In this document: piece by piece, positions 14,592 through 22,883 of the stretch
How the letters are laid out: each line of letters opens with the position of its first letter
Numbering within the stretch: position 1 is the first letter of the stretch
Source: Dehalococcoidia bacterium
GTDB taxonomy: Bacteria > Chloroflexota > Dehalococcoidia > Lucifugimonadales > UBA3495
Direction: 5' to 3'
NCBI GenBank assembly: GCA_022450395.1
Contig: JAKUQE010000030.1
Location: 1-36,626 of the forward strand
Length of the DNA: 36,626 bases
Notes under the pieces: generated by a model
Told to the model about the DNA's origin: nothing
Database searches by the model: none
Seen by the model: the letters and a program-made list of their open reading frames with translations, nothing else
Program-made: the position numbers and the translations under genes

Positions 14592-14885
14592 TCAACCTTC
14601 GATTGTCAGGTTTACCACGTCAGCCCCGAAGGACTGCCAGATCCCCGTCTCGTTGGCGGTGGACTCGCCAATCTTGAAAATAATGGTGCGCCCCGAGAAA
14701 GAAACAGTCCCCAACTGGAAAACCTTGAGATTGTAGGAACCGGCGGCCACGACACCCTCTCCCACCGGCTCTGAGAAACCCTCAACCCATGCGGTAATCA
14801 CCGTGCCATCCGGCGCCGGCGCGCCACCAACGGTTGCGGTACCGGCGAATACGTGGGGAGCGATGGTAGTCTGCCGCTCCGGCAA
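14592..14885 (-). CDS. C-terminal part of frameshifted membrane-anchored beta-sandwich protein
   Basis: This is the second half of the gene that starts at 15183. It carries a beta-sandwich repeat reading HVFAGTATVGGAPAPDGTVI, then TAWVEGF, SYNLKVFQ, IIFKIGESTANETGIWQSFG and ADVVNLTI. Domains of this form (small beta-sandwich, starting P-H-x-F-x-G-x-A) are frequent in secreted Chloroflexota proteins; function is unknown. The Pro/Thr linker PTATPEPTATPAPQPLP, coded in this frame at about 14884-14932, joins it to the first part. A one-base shift at 14927-14936 would restore a single protein of about 195 residues. Confidence 0.6.
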   Translation of the reverse strand: MPERQTTIAPHVFAGTATVGGAPAPDGTVITAWVEGFSEPVGEGVVAAGSYNLKVFQLGTVSFSGRTIIFKIGESTANETGIWQSFGADVVNLTIEG

Positions 14886-15183
14886 CGGTTGCGGAGCGGG
14901 CGTGGCCGTCGGCTCGGGCGTGGCTGTTGGGAAAGGTCAACACGCCGTCACCGGGAACTAGCTCTTGGCCCACCTGACCAGCCACAAAGTTCGGCGGTTG
15001 GACCCCGTCTTCCCGAGGCCGGTCTGTGTCCACCCAGTTGATCACCTCTTCCAGCGTGATATTGGGCCTCGCCAAATCCGGTCCGCCACCACGGACGATC
15101 AGAATAACCACAGCGATGGCGACGATGGCGGCGACTGCGCCAACGCCTATTCTGATATTGATCAACTTGCGTTTGCTTAGCAT
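14782..15183 (-). CDS. N-terminal part of frameshifted membrane-anchored protein
   Basis: Starts MLSKRKLINIRIGVGAVAAI, with a positively charged start and one hydrophobic helix (GVGAVAAIVAIAVVILIV), so the protein is anchored with its C-part outside. After a short region (TLEEVINWVDTDRPREDG, NFVAGQVGQELVPGDGVLTF) the reading should enter a Pro/Thr linker, but the frame shifts; the remaining residues to 14782 are out-of-frame. Ends 33 bases after the CHASE2 gene stop, so it is the last gene of that minus-strand unit. Either a real frameshift mutation, a sequencing error in a short homopolymer, or (less likely) programmed frameshifting. Confidence 0.6.
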   Translation of the reverse strand: MLSKRKLINIRIGVGAVAAIVAIAVVILIVRGGGPDLARPNITLEEVINWVDTDRPREDGVQPPNFVAGQVGQELVPGDGVLTFPNSHARADGHARSATVAGAADYHRSPRIRRYRNRWWRAGAGWHGDYRMG

Positions 15184-15216
15184 ATCCGTTTCAGTCCGGC
15201 GAAGAGACCGGTGAAG

Positions 15217-16614
15217 CTAATGGGCGGGGATATCCGATTCGGAGGCCACGCCTTCCACTTCGTAAAGGTCCACCTGTTGCTGCCTGCCCCTTATATCAAC
15301 GCTGCCCAAACTTCGCAATCGGCTCATGTGTTTTACCCTTTCACGAGTGGTGCCGCTGATCAAGACGGAGGCGCCGTACTCCTTGGTCAGGTCCTGCAAC
15401 CGGGCCGCCAGGTTTACCGTGTCGCCGATGACGGTGTAGTCCATTCGCCGCGACGAGCCTATGTTGCCCACCATGACTTCACCGGTGTGGATGGCCACAC
15501 CGATGCGCAACGGCTCATCGGATCGTTCCTGCCATAGGTCTTGCAGCTCGTCTAGGCGGTCTCGCATCTCGATGGCAGTGCGAACTGCTTGTTCCGGATG
15601 GTTTTCATGGTATTGGGGCGCGCCGAAAAAAACTAGTATGCCGTCCCCTTCGAATTTGTCCACCGTGCCGCCGTGGCGGAAGATGATCTCCGTCATCACC
15701 GTCAGATACTGATTGAGCAAGTTCACCACGACTTCCGGGTCCAGTTTCTCGGAAAGAGAGGTGAATCCTCGAATGTCGGAGAACAGGACGCTGAGTTCGG
15801 CGCGTTTGCTCCCCAGCTGGGCGTCGACGGGGTTCTTCAACATCTCTTTCACGATGTCCGGAGGCAGATAACGGGACAGCATGGAACGGGCTTGCCACTT
15901 TTCCAGTTGTTCCACGCCAACCCGGTCGGCCAAGGCGACACCGTAACCAGAAACCAAGGCGGCCAACGGCCCGGCCAGGGGCAGGAGATAATCCGCGCCC
16001 GCGAACAAGCCAAACCAACCTCCGGTCAGGCCCGCGAGAAGCAACACCGCTCCACCAAATCCGTACAACGGTCTGGGGAACCGGCCCAAGGCCATGGCGG
16101 CGATGGCCACCAAGGCGACCAGGATTATCCTTTGATACCCCGGGGTGGCCCCGATAAAGGAGTCGCTGAGAATGGTGTCGGCGGCGGCGGCGTGAAATTC
16201 CACGCCGGCCATCCTTTGCGTACCCGAGTAGGGAGTGGGCAGCAAGTCCTCGGAACTCGGATCGGTGACGCCGATGAAGACGATCTTGTCCTTGAGCCGT
16301 GAGGAGAAATCTTCGGCGCCCCGCAGAACATCGCCGGCCTGCCATGTGGGATAGGTCCCCGGACCGCCCCGGAAATTCACTAGGAATCTTCCACCGGGCG
16401 CTTTTACCCTGGCCCCGCCGCGGAATTGTACGTCGCCTCCGGCCAGAGGACGGTTCGGAAGGTCCGCGCCTTGCAGTTTAGCCACCGCCTCCAGGGCCAG
16501 CGAGTAAACGAACCGGCCCTCTTTATCCTGTCCGAAGGGTATGTAGCGCCGGAGCACGCCATCCTGGTCCAACCGAACCCCCACCAGCCCCAGCGAACCG
16601 CCGGCCCCGGCCAA
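15217..16614 (-). CDS. C-terminal part of CHASE2-adenylate cyclase (class III nucleotide cyclase)
   Basis: Continues the protein begun at 17218 after a one-base frameshift near 16628-16637. It holds the rest of the CHASE2 sensor (GRFLVNFRGGPGTYPTWQAG, IVFIGVTDPSSEDLLPTPYS, AGVEFHAAAADTIL), three membrane helices around residues 165-240, and a class III cyclase domain. Catalytic marks: LFSDIRGFTSLSEKLDPE with the metal-binding Asp, GGTVDKFEGDGILVFFGAP with the substrate Lys and second Asp, and DYTVIGDTVNLAARLQ with the transition-state Asn and Arg. Lys and Asp/Thr at these sites favour ATP as substrate, so cAMP is the likely product. The frame is open from the TTG at 16614, which has no good ribosome-binding site. 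Confidence 0.85.
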   Translation of the reverse strand: MAGAGGSLGLVGVRLDQDGVLRRYIPFGQDKEGRFVYSLALEAVAKLQGADLPNRPLAGGDVQFRGGARVKAPGGRFLVNFRGGPGTYPTWQAGDVLRGAEDFSSRLKDKIVFIGVTDPSSEDLLPTPYSGTQRMAGVEFHAAAADTILSDSFIGATPGYQRIILVALVAIAAMALGRFPRPLYGFGGAVLLLAGLTGGWFGLFAGADYLLPLAGPLAALVSGYGVALADRVGVEQLEKWQARSMLSRYLPPDIVKEMLKNPVDAQLGSKRAELSVLFSDIRGFTSLSEKLDPEVVVNLLNQYLTVMTEIIFRHGGTVDKFEGDGILVFFGAPQYHENHPEQAVRTAIEMRDRLDELQDLWQERSDEPLRIGVAIHTGEVMVGNIGSSRRMDYTVIGDTVNLAARLQDLTKEYGASVLISGTTRERVKHMSRLRSLGSVDIRGRQQQVDLYEVEGVASESDIPAH

Positions 16615-16615
16615 C

Positions 16616-17218
16616 TCAGGATAAGGTTTGGGAAAGGCCGACCACCCGTTTTCCGGTCACGGTTTGGGCCGCCAGAACCACATGGACCCCATTATCCACC
16701 GCCCGCCTAACCGAGCCGGCTAGCTCGGAGTCCTGGGCCTTCGCCGATGCCGCCCCGGAAGAGATCAGGTCGAAGCCGGCGTTGCCGGGACCGATCACCT
16801 TGGTCCCTTCCCGAGTCTGAATCCGCAGTTCCTCACCGGACAGCACATGGTAGAGATAGGGCTGGATCTCGGCGAACTGGTCGCGGGTGAACACCGCCTC
16901 GGTATTGCTGCGTTCGGTGTACAAGATATCGATGGCGATGACCGCGGGCCCGTGGCTGCTTACCTGATCGATCAGCCGGGCCATCAAACTTCTCGGCCAA
17001 GGCCACCGGGGAGCGCCGCGTTCGAAGTCTTGCTGGGTGATCGCCACGATGGCCAGTTCGGGCCGAGGCTCCCTGGGCCCACGCCATTGGAAAGCCCGGT
17101 CCAAGAAGAAGAGGTCCGGTTGCCGGAACACGTCGAACCCTGACAGCAAACAGAGGATAAGGGTAAGAGGAAGGCTGTAGACCAAGAACAGCCGTTTCAA
17201 AGAGAAGGCTTTCAGCAA
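16616..17218 (-). CDS. N-terminal part of CHASE2-adenylate cyclase (frameshifted)
   Basis: Begins MLKAFSLKRLFLVYSLPLTL with one membrane helix, then the start of the extracellular CHASE2 domain: DVFRQPDLFFLDRAFQWRGP, LAIVAITQQDFERGAPRWPW, VSSHGPAVIAIDILYTERSN. The open frame stops at 16616 after VTGKRVVG, whereas the +1 frame continues with PKPYPELAGAGGSLGLVGV, a normal CHASE2 sequence. A one-base insertion in CCTTTCCCAA (16628-16637, reverse complement) explains this. The start is TTG at 17218; AGGAAGG lies 11 bases upstream. Whether the cyclase is inactive depends on whether the indel is real. Joined length would be about 665 residues, usual for CHASE2 cyclases. Confidence 0.82.
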   Translation of the reverse strand: MLKAFSLKRLFLVYSLPLTLILCLLSGFDVFRQPDLFFLDRAFQWRGPREPRPELAIVAITQQDFERGAPRWPWPRSLMARLIDQVSSHGPAVIAIDILYTERSNTEAVFTRDQFAEIQPYLYHVLSGEELRIQTREGTKVIGPGNAGFDLISSGAASAKAQDSELAGSVRRAVDNGVHVVLAAQTVTGKRVVGLSQTLS

Positions 17219-17303
17219 CTCCTCGATTACCTTCCTACAGTCGAAAGTAAGTGCTGGGAGTCTGGCCAGGCAGGTTTAGCGCGGGCTGGGCACCGCTAGT
17301 ATA

Positions 17304-17332
17304 ACAATAGAACATGGGCAGCGCAGACTCAA
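17304..17332 (-). promoter_or_regulatory. Candidate promoter of the CHASE2 cyclase
   Basis: Reading the minus strand, TTGAGT (17332-17327) and TATTGT (17309-17304) are 17 bases apart; TATACT follows directly at 17303-17298 and could be an alternative -10. They lie about 85 bases before the cyclase start in the 195-base gap behind the amidase gene. Confidence 0.35.
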
Positions 17333-17413
17333 GCCAGAGGGATTTACGGTACCTCCATCCTCGGCCGGGCTTTAGCTTAGGCGAAAGTCAGCCGCCCAAA
17401 ATTCCAACGGACG

Positions 17414-18829
17414 TCAAGACACCACAGGCCGCTTTTGAATCCAGGGCCGGGCCTCTTCGAAGGCCGCTGAGGCCTGTAATACTAGGGCCTCGGCGCCGTG
17501 GGGTCCGATGATGTGTAGTCCGATGGGAAGGCCGTCGGCGGAGAATCCACAGGGGATGCTGGAGGCCGTTTGCCCAGTCATATTTATCGGAAAGGTGAAG
17601 GGCAGGAAACCCCAGAAAGGCTCAACCTCCTTGCCGCCGATAACCGAGGGCCGGTCTTCGATGGGAAATGCCGTCACGGCCATGGTGGGGGTCAAGAGCA
17701 GGTCGTAATCGTCAAAAAATAGCTCCATCTGACGCCGCAGCACGTCCACTCGAAGCAAGGCGCGGGAAAGGTCCGCCGCGGAAAGCGAGGCCCCGTGCTC
17801 CAACGAGCGAAGCCCGTAATCGGTGAAATCGTCCTTGTGCTCGGGCAGCAGGTGTCCGTAGGAGGTGTAAGCAGCGGTGGCAAAGGCGTCCCAGAAGGCA
17901 TTGAAGGGGTCTTCGATGACCAGTTGGGGTTCCTCAACCACGGCGCCCAGTTCCTGGAAGACCTGAGCAGCCTCGCCCGCGATGCGAGCCACTTCCGGGT
18001 CGACGCCCGCGTATCCCAGGTCGGCGCTCCAGGCGATGCGCAGACCCTTCACGCCCTTCGTGAGTCCAGCCGAGAAGTCGGGCGCATCTTGGCGCAGGGA
18101 AGTGGGGTCTCTGGGGTCGTTGCCAGCCAGTACCTGCAGGAACATGGCCGCGTCGGCCACGGTACGGGACAAGGGCCCCGACTGGGAGAACTGATTGGCG
18201 GCAGGCCGGCCGTACCCACCGAAACGGGGAACGCGGCCCTGGGAGGGTTTGATACCGAAGACGCCGCAAAAACTGGCGGGTATCCGTATGGAACCGCCGC
18301 CGTCGCTGCCGCTGGCCAGGGTACATAGACCTGAGGCCAAAGCCGCCGCCGCGCCGCCGCTGGACCCTCCGGAGGTCCGTTCCGGGTTCCACGGGTTGCG
18401 GCCAGGACCGCCAACCTTGGTTTCGGTGGTGCCCGATAGACCGAACTCAGGGGTGTTGGTCTTACCCAGAATGATTGCCCCGGCCTGGCGGATCCGTTCG
18501 ACCACCACCGAGTCGGCTTCTGGGGTACGGTCTTTGAAGACCGCCGATCCGACAGTAGTGGGAATGCCCTTGGTCATCTCCAGGTCTTTGATGGAAACGG
18601 GGATGCCGTGAAGGGGACCCAAAGAGTCGCCTCGCTGGACCGCTTCCTGGGCGGCACGGGCTTGGTCGATCGCTTGGTCGGGACACAGCGCCAGGTAGGC
18701 GTTCAATCGGGGATCCAGTTGTTCTATGCGTTGGTAGAAGAACTCCACCAACTCGGGGACAGACACCCCTTTCGACCCGATAAGCCGGCGCATCTCAACG
18801 GCTGATGTAAAAGCTAGGTTTGCATCCAT
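17414..18829 (-). CDS. Amidase (amidase signature family, GatA-like)
   Basis: Hydrolase of the amidase signature family, which cleaves amides with a Ser-cisSer-Lys triad. Visible: GIPVSIKDLEMTKGIPTTVG with the catalytic Lys; the Gly/Ser-rich TSGGSSGGAAAALASGLCTL; and the SDGGGSIRIPASFCGVFG segment with the two serines. The C-terminal pocket is typical (GQTASSIPCGFSADGLPIGL, HIIGPHGAEALVLQASAAFE). The ATG at 18829 follows AAGGAG by eight bases; nine extra in-frame codons upstream lack a site. At 471 residues it fits amidases. A role as GatA of tRNA amidation is unlikely because gatB and gatC are not here. Substrate unknown. Confidence 0.93.
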   Translation of the reverse strand: MDANLAFTSAVEMRRLIGSKGVSVPELVEFFYQRIEQLDPRLNAYLALCPDQAIDQARAAQEAVQRGDSLGPLHGIPVSIKDLEMTKGIPTTVGSAVFKDRTPEADSVVVERIRQAGAIILGKTNTPEFGLSGTTETKVGGPGRNPWNPERTSGGSSGGAAAALASGLCTLASGSDGGGSIRIPASFCGVFGIKPSQGRVPRFGGYGRPAANQFSQSGPLSRTVADAAMFLQVLAGNDPRDPTSLRQDAPDFSAGLTKGVKGLRIAWSADLGYAGVDPEVARIAGEAAQVFQELGAVVEEPQLVIEDPFNAFWDAFATAAYTSYGHLLPEHKDDFTDYGLRSLEHGASLSAADLSRALLRVDVLRRQMELFFDDYDLLLTPTMAVTAFPIEDRPSVIGGKEVEPFWGFLPFTFPINMTGQTASSIPCGFSADGLPIGLHIIGPHGAEALVLQASAAFEEARPWIQKRPVVS

Positions 18830-18982
18830 TTTCGGCTCTCCTTTAGGGGTGGTCACTCCTCCGCAGGTTTTATACTGTAGGGGACGCTATGTGGACCAGG
18901 TAAAGGCTCAGTGTAACGGCGCGATCGATAGGGATTATTAAGCGGCTACATCTACCGGTCCGCCATATGACGCGACGCCCGA

Positions 18983-19011
18983 TTGACGCTGTATCGCTCT
19001 CAATCTACAAT
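18983..19011 (+). promoter_or_regulatory. Strong sigma70-type promoter for the AcoX-like gene
   Basis: TTGACG at 18983-18988, 17-base spacer, TACAAT at 19006-19011. Transcription would begin near 19018, giving a leader of about 65 bases. It lies in the divergent gap between the amidase and the AcoX-like gene and points toward the latter. Confidence 0.6.
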
Positions 19012-19082
19012 CGTGCTTATTATAGCAGCCGTGCCAGAGATTCCGGGCGGTATCGCCGTAGCCCAGGATAGGAGATGAAGAC

Positions 19083-20099
19083 TTGCCACTGGTGGGAATG
19101 ATTGCCAATCCGGCGGCCAGCAAGGACATCCGCCGTTTGGTGGCGCAAGGCAGAGTGGTGCCCGATTGGGAAAAAGTGAATACTCTCAAAAGGGCGTTGC
19201 TGGGATTGCAAGCCGTGGGAATCGACCGGGTGGTGGCCATGCCAGATAGCTCCCACCTAGTTGCCCGCGCCAGGGATGACGTCAATCTCTCCCTGGAATT
19301 AGAATCGTTGGACATGCCGGCCCTATACACCGAAGGGGACACCGTTAGGGCCGCCCAAATGATGGAAGAGATGGGCGTTGGCTGCGTGATCACCCTGGGC
19401 GGCGATGGGACGAACCGGGCGGTGGCCAAAGGCAGCGCGGCGATACCCATAGTCGCGGTCTCCACCGGCACCAACAACGTCTTCCCCACCATGATCGAAG
19501 GTACTCTCGCCGGGCTGGCGGCGGGGTTGGTGGTCCAGGGAGAACTGGACCTGAGCCGGGTTACGGTGGTCAGCAAAATGTTGGAGATCTACATCGACGG
19601 GCAATACCAGGATATGGCCCTGATCGACGTGGCCCTATCCAGAGAGCGCTTCGTCGCCACCAGGGCTATCTGGGACATGAGCACCATCTACGAGGTATTC
19701 CTGACCCGCGCGGAGCCGTCTTCCATCGGTCTCTCTTCCATCGGCGCCCGGTTGCAACCATTGTCCTTGGAGGAGGAGGGAGGCCTGTATTACCGGCTTG
19801 CCAACTCAGACGGCGCCGAATCGGCGGGCCGGAATCCAGATAATTCAATAAAAGTTCTGGCGCCCATCGCTCCGGGGATGATCTCGACCGTCCCCATCGC
19901 CGATTGGCGGCTGTTAGAAGATGGAGAGCGGGTGCCGGTGGAGCCCCGCTACTGCACCATCGCCCTGGATGGCGAGCGAAGCATTTCCGTGACGCCCGAA
20001 CACAAAGTTGAGGTGGGCATCAGCCGTAGCGGCCCGCCGGTGGTCCAGGTGGAACTGGTATTGGAGACGGCGGCTAAGCTGGGGCTTTTTAACACGTAG
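19083..20099 (+). CDS. ATP-NAD kinase-fold protein, AcoX family
   Basis: Protein of the NAD-kinase/diacylglycerol-kinase fold, closest to AcoX of acetoin catabolism clusters. N-terminus MPLVGMIANPAASKDIRRLV has the P-loop-like NP motif of this superfamily; the central CVITLGGDGTNRAVAKG is the GGDGTxR signature, and VAVSTGTNNVFPTMIEGTLA the second glycine-rich loop. The C-terminal half is a beta-sandwich (IALDGERSISVTPEHKVEVG). The start is TTG at 19083, with AGGAG eight bases upstream; ATG at 19098 is a fallback. Acetoin dehydrogenase genes (acoA, acoB, acoC) are absent from the window, so the name marks homology only. Length 338 is normal. Confidence 0.85.
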   Translation: MPLVGMIANPAASKDIRRLVAQGRVVPDWEKVNTLKRALLGLQAVGIDRVVAMPDSSHLVARARDDVNLSLELESLDMPALYTEGDTVRAAQMMEEMGVGCVITLGGDGTNRAVAKGSAAIPIVAVSTGTNNVFPTMIEGTLAGLAAGLVVQGELDLSRVTVVSKMLEIYIDGQYQDMALIDVALSRERFVATRAIWDMSTIYEVFLTRAEPSSIGLSSIGARLQPLSLEEEGGLYYRLANSDGAESAGRNPDNSIKVLAPIAPGMISTVPIADWRLLEDGERVPVEPRYCTIALDGERSISVTPEHKVEVGISRSGPPVVQVELVLETAAKLGLFNT

Positions 20100-20155
20100 C
20101 CACGTTGTGCGGTGACGCTCCCCTATTAAGCAATTCCAAAAACCTATATGGCGGG

Positions 20156-20180
20156 TCCTTCGACAGACTCAATACGAACG
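20156..20180. repeat. Family A short repeat (single arm)
   Basis: TCCTTCGACAGACTCAATAC and GAACG follow, the opposite orientation to the arm at 2357-2383. Partner arm absent; degenerate copy in the 208-base gap between the AcoX-like and TauE/SafE genes. Confidence 0.6.
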
Positions 20181-20307
20181 CAGATTAGAATTCCGGCCGT
20201 TTCTAGTGGGCCAGATGGAATCTGGGGGGCCAATCGGCTGGACGACGTTCCCCAACTCGCCGGGGAGCACCACGTAGCCCGCTTTTCAGACCACCTCAGG
20301 AGAATAT

Positions 20308-21048
20308 TTGCTAGCTGGAATTGAACTGGTCATCGCTCTGCTGGCGGTGTTTGTTGCGGCGACGGTTATGGGAACCGTGGGTTTTGGGTTTGGGTTGGTG
20401 GCGGCGCCGGTCATCTTGCTGTTCTTGGAGCCTCAATCGGGGGTGATCGTGGTTAACGGTGTCATCACCATCTTGACAGCATCGGTGGTGGTCCGGACCC
20501 GCCAACACTTGGAGCTAAAGCCGGTGTGGCTGATGTGCGCTGGGGGTGCAGCAGCAGTGCCCATCGGCGTGTTTCTGTTGGCGAATGCCGATGCCGGGGC
20601 TTTGCGCATCGCCATCGGCGTGATAATTCTCGTGTTGGGCTTCATAACCCTGTTCAACATACAGCTACCTATGGTCAAAAGCGCCGCCACGGGTGGCGTG
20701 GTTGGGTTCCTAACGTCGCTGTCCATAACTACTCTGAGCATCGGAGGGCCGTTGGTAGCGATCTACGTCGTGGCTCAACAGTGGCCCCCGCAGAAAATAC
20801 GGACCACTCTGGCCTTTTACTTCGTCCTGTCCTACGTCATAGGATTTGTTTTTTACGCCTGGGCAGGGCTCCTGCACCGAGAGACTCTGGTCAATATCGG
20901 CATCCTTATTCCGGCGATGGTGGCCGGCTTGGCCTTGGCCAGCGTCTTGGCGCGGCGGATCAACCAGCGGATTTTCCGCTATGCCGTGGCGGCGGTCGTG
21001 ATCTCCGGGAGCGTGTTGCTGCTGAGTCGGGAACTTCTACTGAGGTGA
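20308..21048 (+). CDS. TauE/SafE family permease (sulfite/sulfonate exporter type)
   Basis: Small inner-membrane protein of the TauE/SafE family, whose members export sulfite, sulfoacetate or related organosulfur anions. The 246 residues hold about eight hydrophobic helices; glycine-rich half repeats are visible (FVAATVMGTVGFGFGLVAAP near the start; SAATGGVVGFLTSLSITTLS then GGPLVAIYVV in the second half), the two-fold pattern of this family. The start is TTG at 20308 with CAGGAG six bases upstream. No sulfur genes adjoin it, so the anion is unknown. It stands singly between the AcoX-like gene and the GarR-like reductase. Confidence 0.88.
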   Translation: MLAGIELVIALLAVFVAATVMGTVGFGFGLVAAPVILLFLEPQSGVIVVNGVITILTASVVVRTRQHLELKPVWLMCAGGAAAVPIGVFLLANADAGALRIAIGVIILVLGFITLFNIQLPMVKSAATGGVVGFLTSLSITTLSIGGPLVAIYVVAQQWPPQKIRTTLAFYFVLSYVIGFVFYAWAGLLHRETLVNIGILIPAMVAGLALASVLARRINQRIFRYAVAAVVISGSVLLLSRELLLR

Positions 21049-21151
21049 AATCTCCGGTGGTTCTGACAGGTGTTGTGTGATAGAGTTGGATTCCGTTGAG
21101 AGACCTAGCTTCTCAGAAATTAGCCTCGGATCAGCCTAAGGAGACGATGAT

Positions 21152-22048
21152 ATGGCGGAACGAATCGGATTTATCGGACTGGGCATCATGGGAAAGCCCA
21201 TGGCCAAAAACCTGCTGAAAGCCGGCTACGAAGTGACCGTGTACGACATCGTGGGCGAACCCGTGGAGGAGTTGGTCACCGATGGAGCGCAGCGTGCCGC
21301 TTCCAACAAAGAGGTGGCCGCCAACTGCGAAAAAATCATCACGATGGTGCCCGATTCCGCCGAGTCCGAGATGGCCATTCTGGGACCTGACGGGGTGTTG
21401 GAAGGGGCACGTTCCGGTTCCATAGTCATCGACATGAGCTCAATAGCTCCCCTGGTTTCCCAGAAGATAGCCGCCGAATGCGCCAAAAAGGGCGTGGAGA
21501 TGCTGGATGCTCCGGTGAGCGGAGGGGAAGTTGGAGCAATCAATGCCGCCCTGGCGATCATGGTGGGAGGCAAGCAAGAAGTGTTCGACAAATGCTTAGA
21601 TGTGATGAAGACGGTGGGAAGCAACGTGGTATTGACCGGCGACATCGGCGCCGGGGGCATCACCAAACTGGCCAACCAGATCATCGTTGCGGCCAACATC
21701 GAGGCTTTAAGCGAGGCGTTTGTGCTGGCCCAAAAAGCTGGTGTGGACCCGGAAAAGGTGTTCAACGCCATCCGGGGCGGCCTGGCCGGCAGCACGGTCA
21801 TGGAGGCCAAGGGGCCGATGATGCTGGACCGCAACTTCCAAGCGGGATTCCGCATCCGCCTTCACCAGAAGGACCTGCGCAACGTTCTGCAAACCGGGCA
21901 AGAGCTGAACGTGCCTCTGCCGGTGACGGCGCTGGTGCAGCAGATGCTGGGAGCGTTGATAAACGACGGAGAGGGGGACGCCGACCACTCGGCTATTCTG
22001 CACCACTTGGAAGGCATGGCCAAGGTAGAGGTAAAGCGGGGCGGATAG
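21152..22048 (+). CDS. garR: 2-hydroxy-3-oxopropionate reductase (tartronate semialdehyde reductase, GarR-like)
   Basis: Cytosolic NAD(P)H enzyme reducing tartronate semialdehyde to D-glycerate, in glycolate/glucarate/allantoin-derived carbon use. Seen: Rossmann motif RIGFIGLGIMGKPMAKNLLK, VIDMSSIAPL, substrate segment EMLDAPVSGGEVGAINAALA, catalytic Lys in GAGGITKLANQIIVAANIEA, and the C-terminal all-helical domain ending AILHHLEGM. The 298 residues match GarR/GlxR (about 296). ATG at 21152 has AAGGAG seven bases upstream. The GarR assignment within the beta-hydroxyacid dehydrogenases is by overall resemblance; a 3-hydroxyisobutyrate-type substrate remains possible. The fused FAD/Fe-S oxidase at 6394 could supply glyoxylate, but the genes are far apart, so a link is only suggested. 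Confidence 0.85.
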   Translation: MAERIGFIGLGIMGKPMAKNLLKAGYEVTVYDIVGEPVEELVTDGAQRAASNKEVAANCEKIITMVPDSAESEMAILGPDGVLEGARSGSIVIDMSSIAPLVSQKIAAECAKKGVEMLDAPVSGGEVGAINAALAIMVGGKQEVFDKCLDVMKTVGSNVVLTGDIGAGGITKLANQIIVAANIEALSEAFVLAQKAGVDPEKVFNAIRGGLAGSTVMEAKGPMMLDRNFQAGFRIRLHQKDLRNVLQTGQELNVPLPVTALVQQMLGALINDGEGDADHSAILHHLEGMAKVEVKRGG

Positions 22049-22089
22049 GTCTATTTCCTGGCCGGACACCCGGAATGGTTAGACCCCGG

Positions 22090-22174
22090 CCCTTTGACAG
22101 GCTCAGCGCGAGCGAATCAACCCTGATTATCGCGGGACGGATTTCCTCCGTTCGTGGTGAGCTTGTCGAACCAC
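22090..22174. repeat. Family A paired palindrome between convergent genes
   Basis: Left arm CCCTTTGACAGGCTCAGCGC (22090 on) and right arm CCGTTCGTGGTGAGCTTGTC (22148 on, ending GAACCAC), separated by about 31 bases. It lies between the stops of the GarR-like and RidA genes, where it could form a hairpin that ends transcription from both sides. Confidence 0.8.
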
Positions 22175-22195
22175 GGTGCCGGGTATTTGACAGGT

Positions 22196-22666
22196 TTAGT
22201 AGCCCTCCGCAACCTCAACAACGCACTCCACAATAACGGCGGAGTTACCCGGAAGCGCGCCCATGCCCGGTGCGGACCGGCTATGGCGGCCCCGGTCGCC
22301 GAAGAGGGCGACGAATAGGTCCGACGCACCGTCAACCACCCGGGCTTGTTCGCCGAAGTCCGGGGCGCTGTTCACCATCCCGACGACTTTCAGGATGCGG
22401 CTCACCCCGTCCAGATCTCCCAGTTCATCTTTCATTCGGGCCAGCAGGTTCAGGGCGCACCATCGGGCGGCTTCGTATCCTTGCTCCACGGTCAGATCGC
22501 TGCCCAGTTTGCCAGAGATACGCGGGCCATCGGCCGTTCTAGAACCTACTCCGGCCATCCACATGATGTTTCCGCTTCGTGTGACCGGGAGATAGTTCCC
22601 CACAGGGGCAGGAGGCGGGGGCAGGGTATATCCCAGACGAGTCAATTCGGCTTCTATTTCAGGCAC
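22196..22666 (-). CDS. RidA family protein (reactive imine deaminase type)
   Basis: RidA/YjgF-family trimeric protein; classical members hydrolyse reactive enamine/imine intermediates in the cytoplasm. Seen: LPVTRSGNIMWMAGVGSRTA, SGKLGSDLTVEQGYEAARWC, LDGVSRILKVVGMVNSAPDF and the end GNSAVIVECVVEVAEG, the usual RidA layout. At 156 residues it is longer than the roughly 130-residue RidA of E. coli, placing it in the longer RidA group whose substrates are unknown. ATG at 22666; a GGAG-type site lies upstream. Downstream it meets the GarR-like gene across a family A palindrome. It is a single gene with no evident partner. Confidence 0.88.
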   Translation of the reverse strand: MPEIEAELTRLGYTLPPPPAPVGNYLPVTRSGNIMWMAGVGSRTADGPRISGKLGSDLTVEQGYEAARWCALNLLARMKDELGDLDGVSRILKVVGMVNSAPDFGEQARVVDGASDLFVALFGDRGRHSRSAPGMGALPGNSAVIVECVVEVAEGY

Positions 22667-22802
22667 GCATGTCTCCTCAATGTACGTCTTATGCCAGGAT
22701 CTAGGGGTTGCTATTGCCAGCTTTGATCAGCAGTCGCAGACGAAGCAATATGGTGTCCGGCTGATCCAACCGAAGATTCCCAGTGCAAGACTGAGATTCT
22801 TT

Positions 22803-22858
22803 CGTCGCTTCGCTCCTCAGAATGACAGGGCGTCGCTTAGCTCCTCAGAATGACATGA
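22803..22858. repeat. Family F repeat: two tandem 28-base units
   Basis: Two adjacent 28-base units, each starting CGTCGCTT and carrying GCTCCTCAGAATGACA, begin at 22803 and 22831. The element lies between the RidA and enoyl-CoA hydratase genes. A related GATTCTTT lead-in precedes it. Not a CRISPR: units are contiguous, with no spacers. Confidence 0.75.
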
Positions 22859-22883
22859 GAGGGAAAGGGAGGATGATGTGGCT

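Noticed and set aside
14927-14936. Programmed +1 frameshifting at CCTTTCCCAA
   Set aside because: The two affected genes read this decamer in different codon phases, so no common slippery codon is used; an indel is simpler.
22803-22858. Tandem repeats as a CRISPR array
   Set aside because: Two 28-base units stand directly next to each other without spacers, and no cas genes are in the window.
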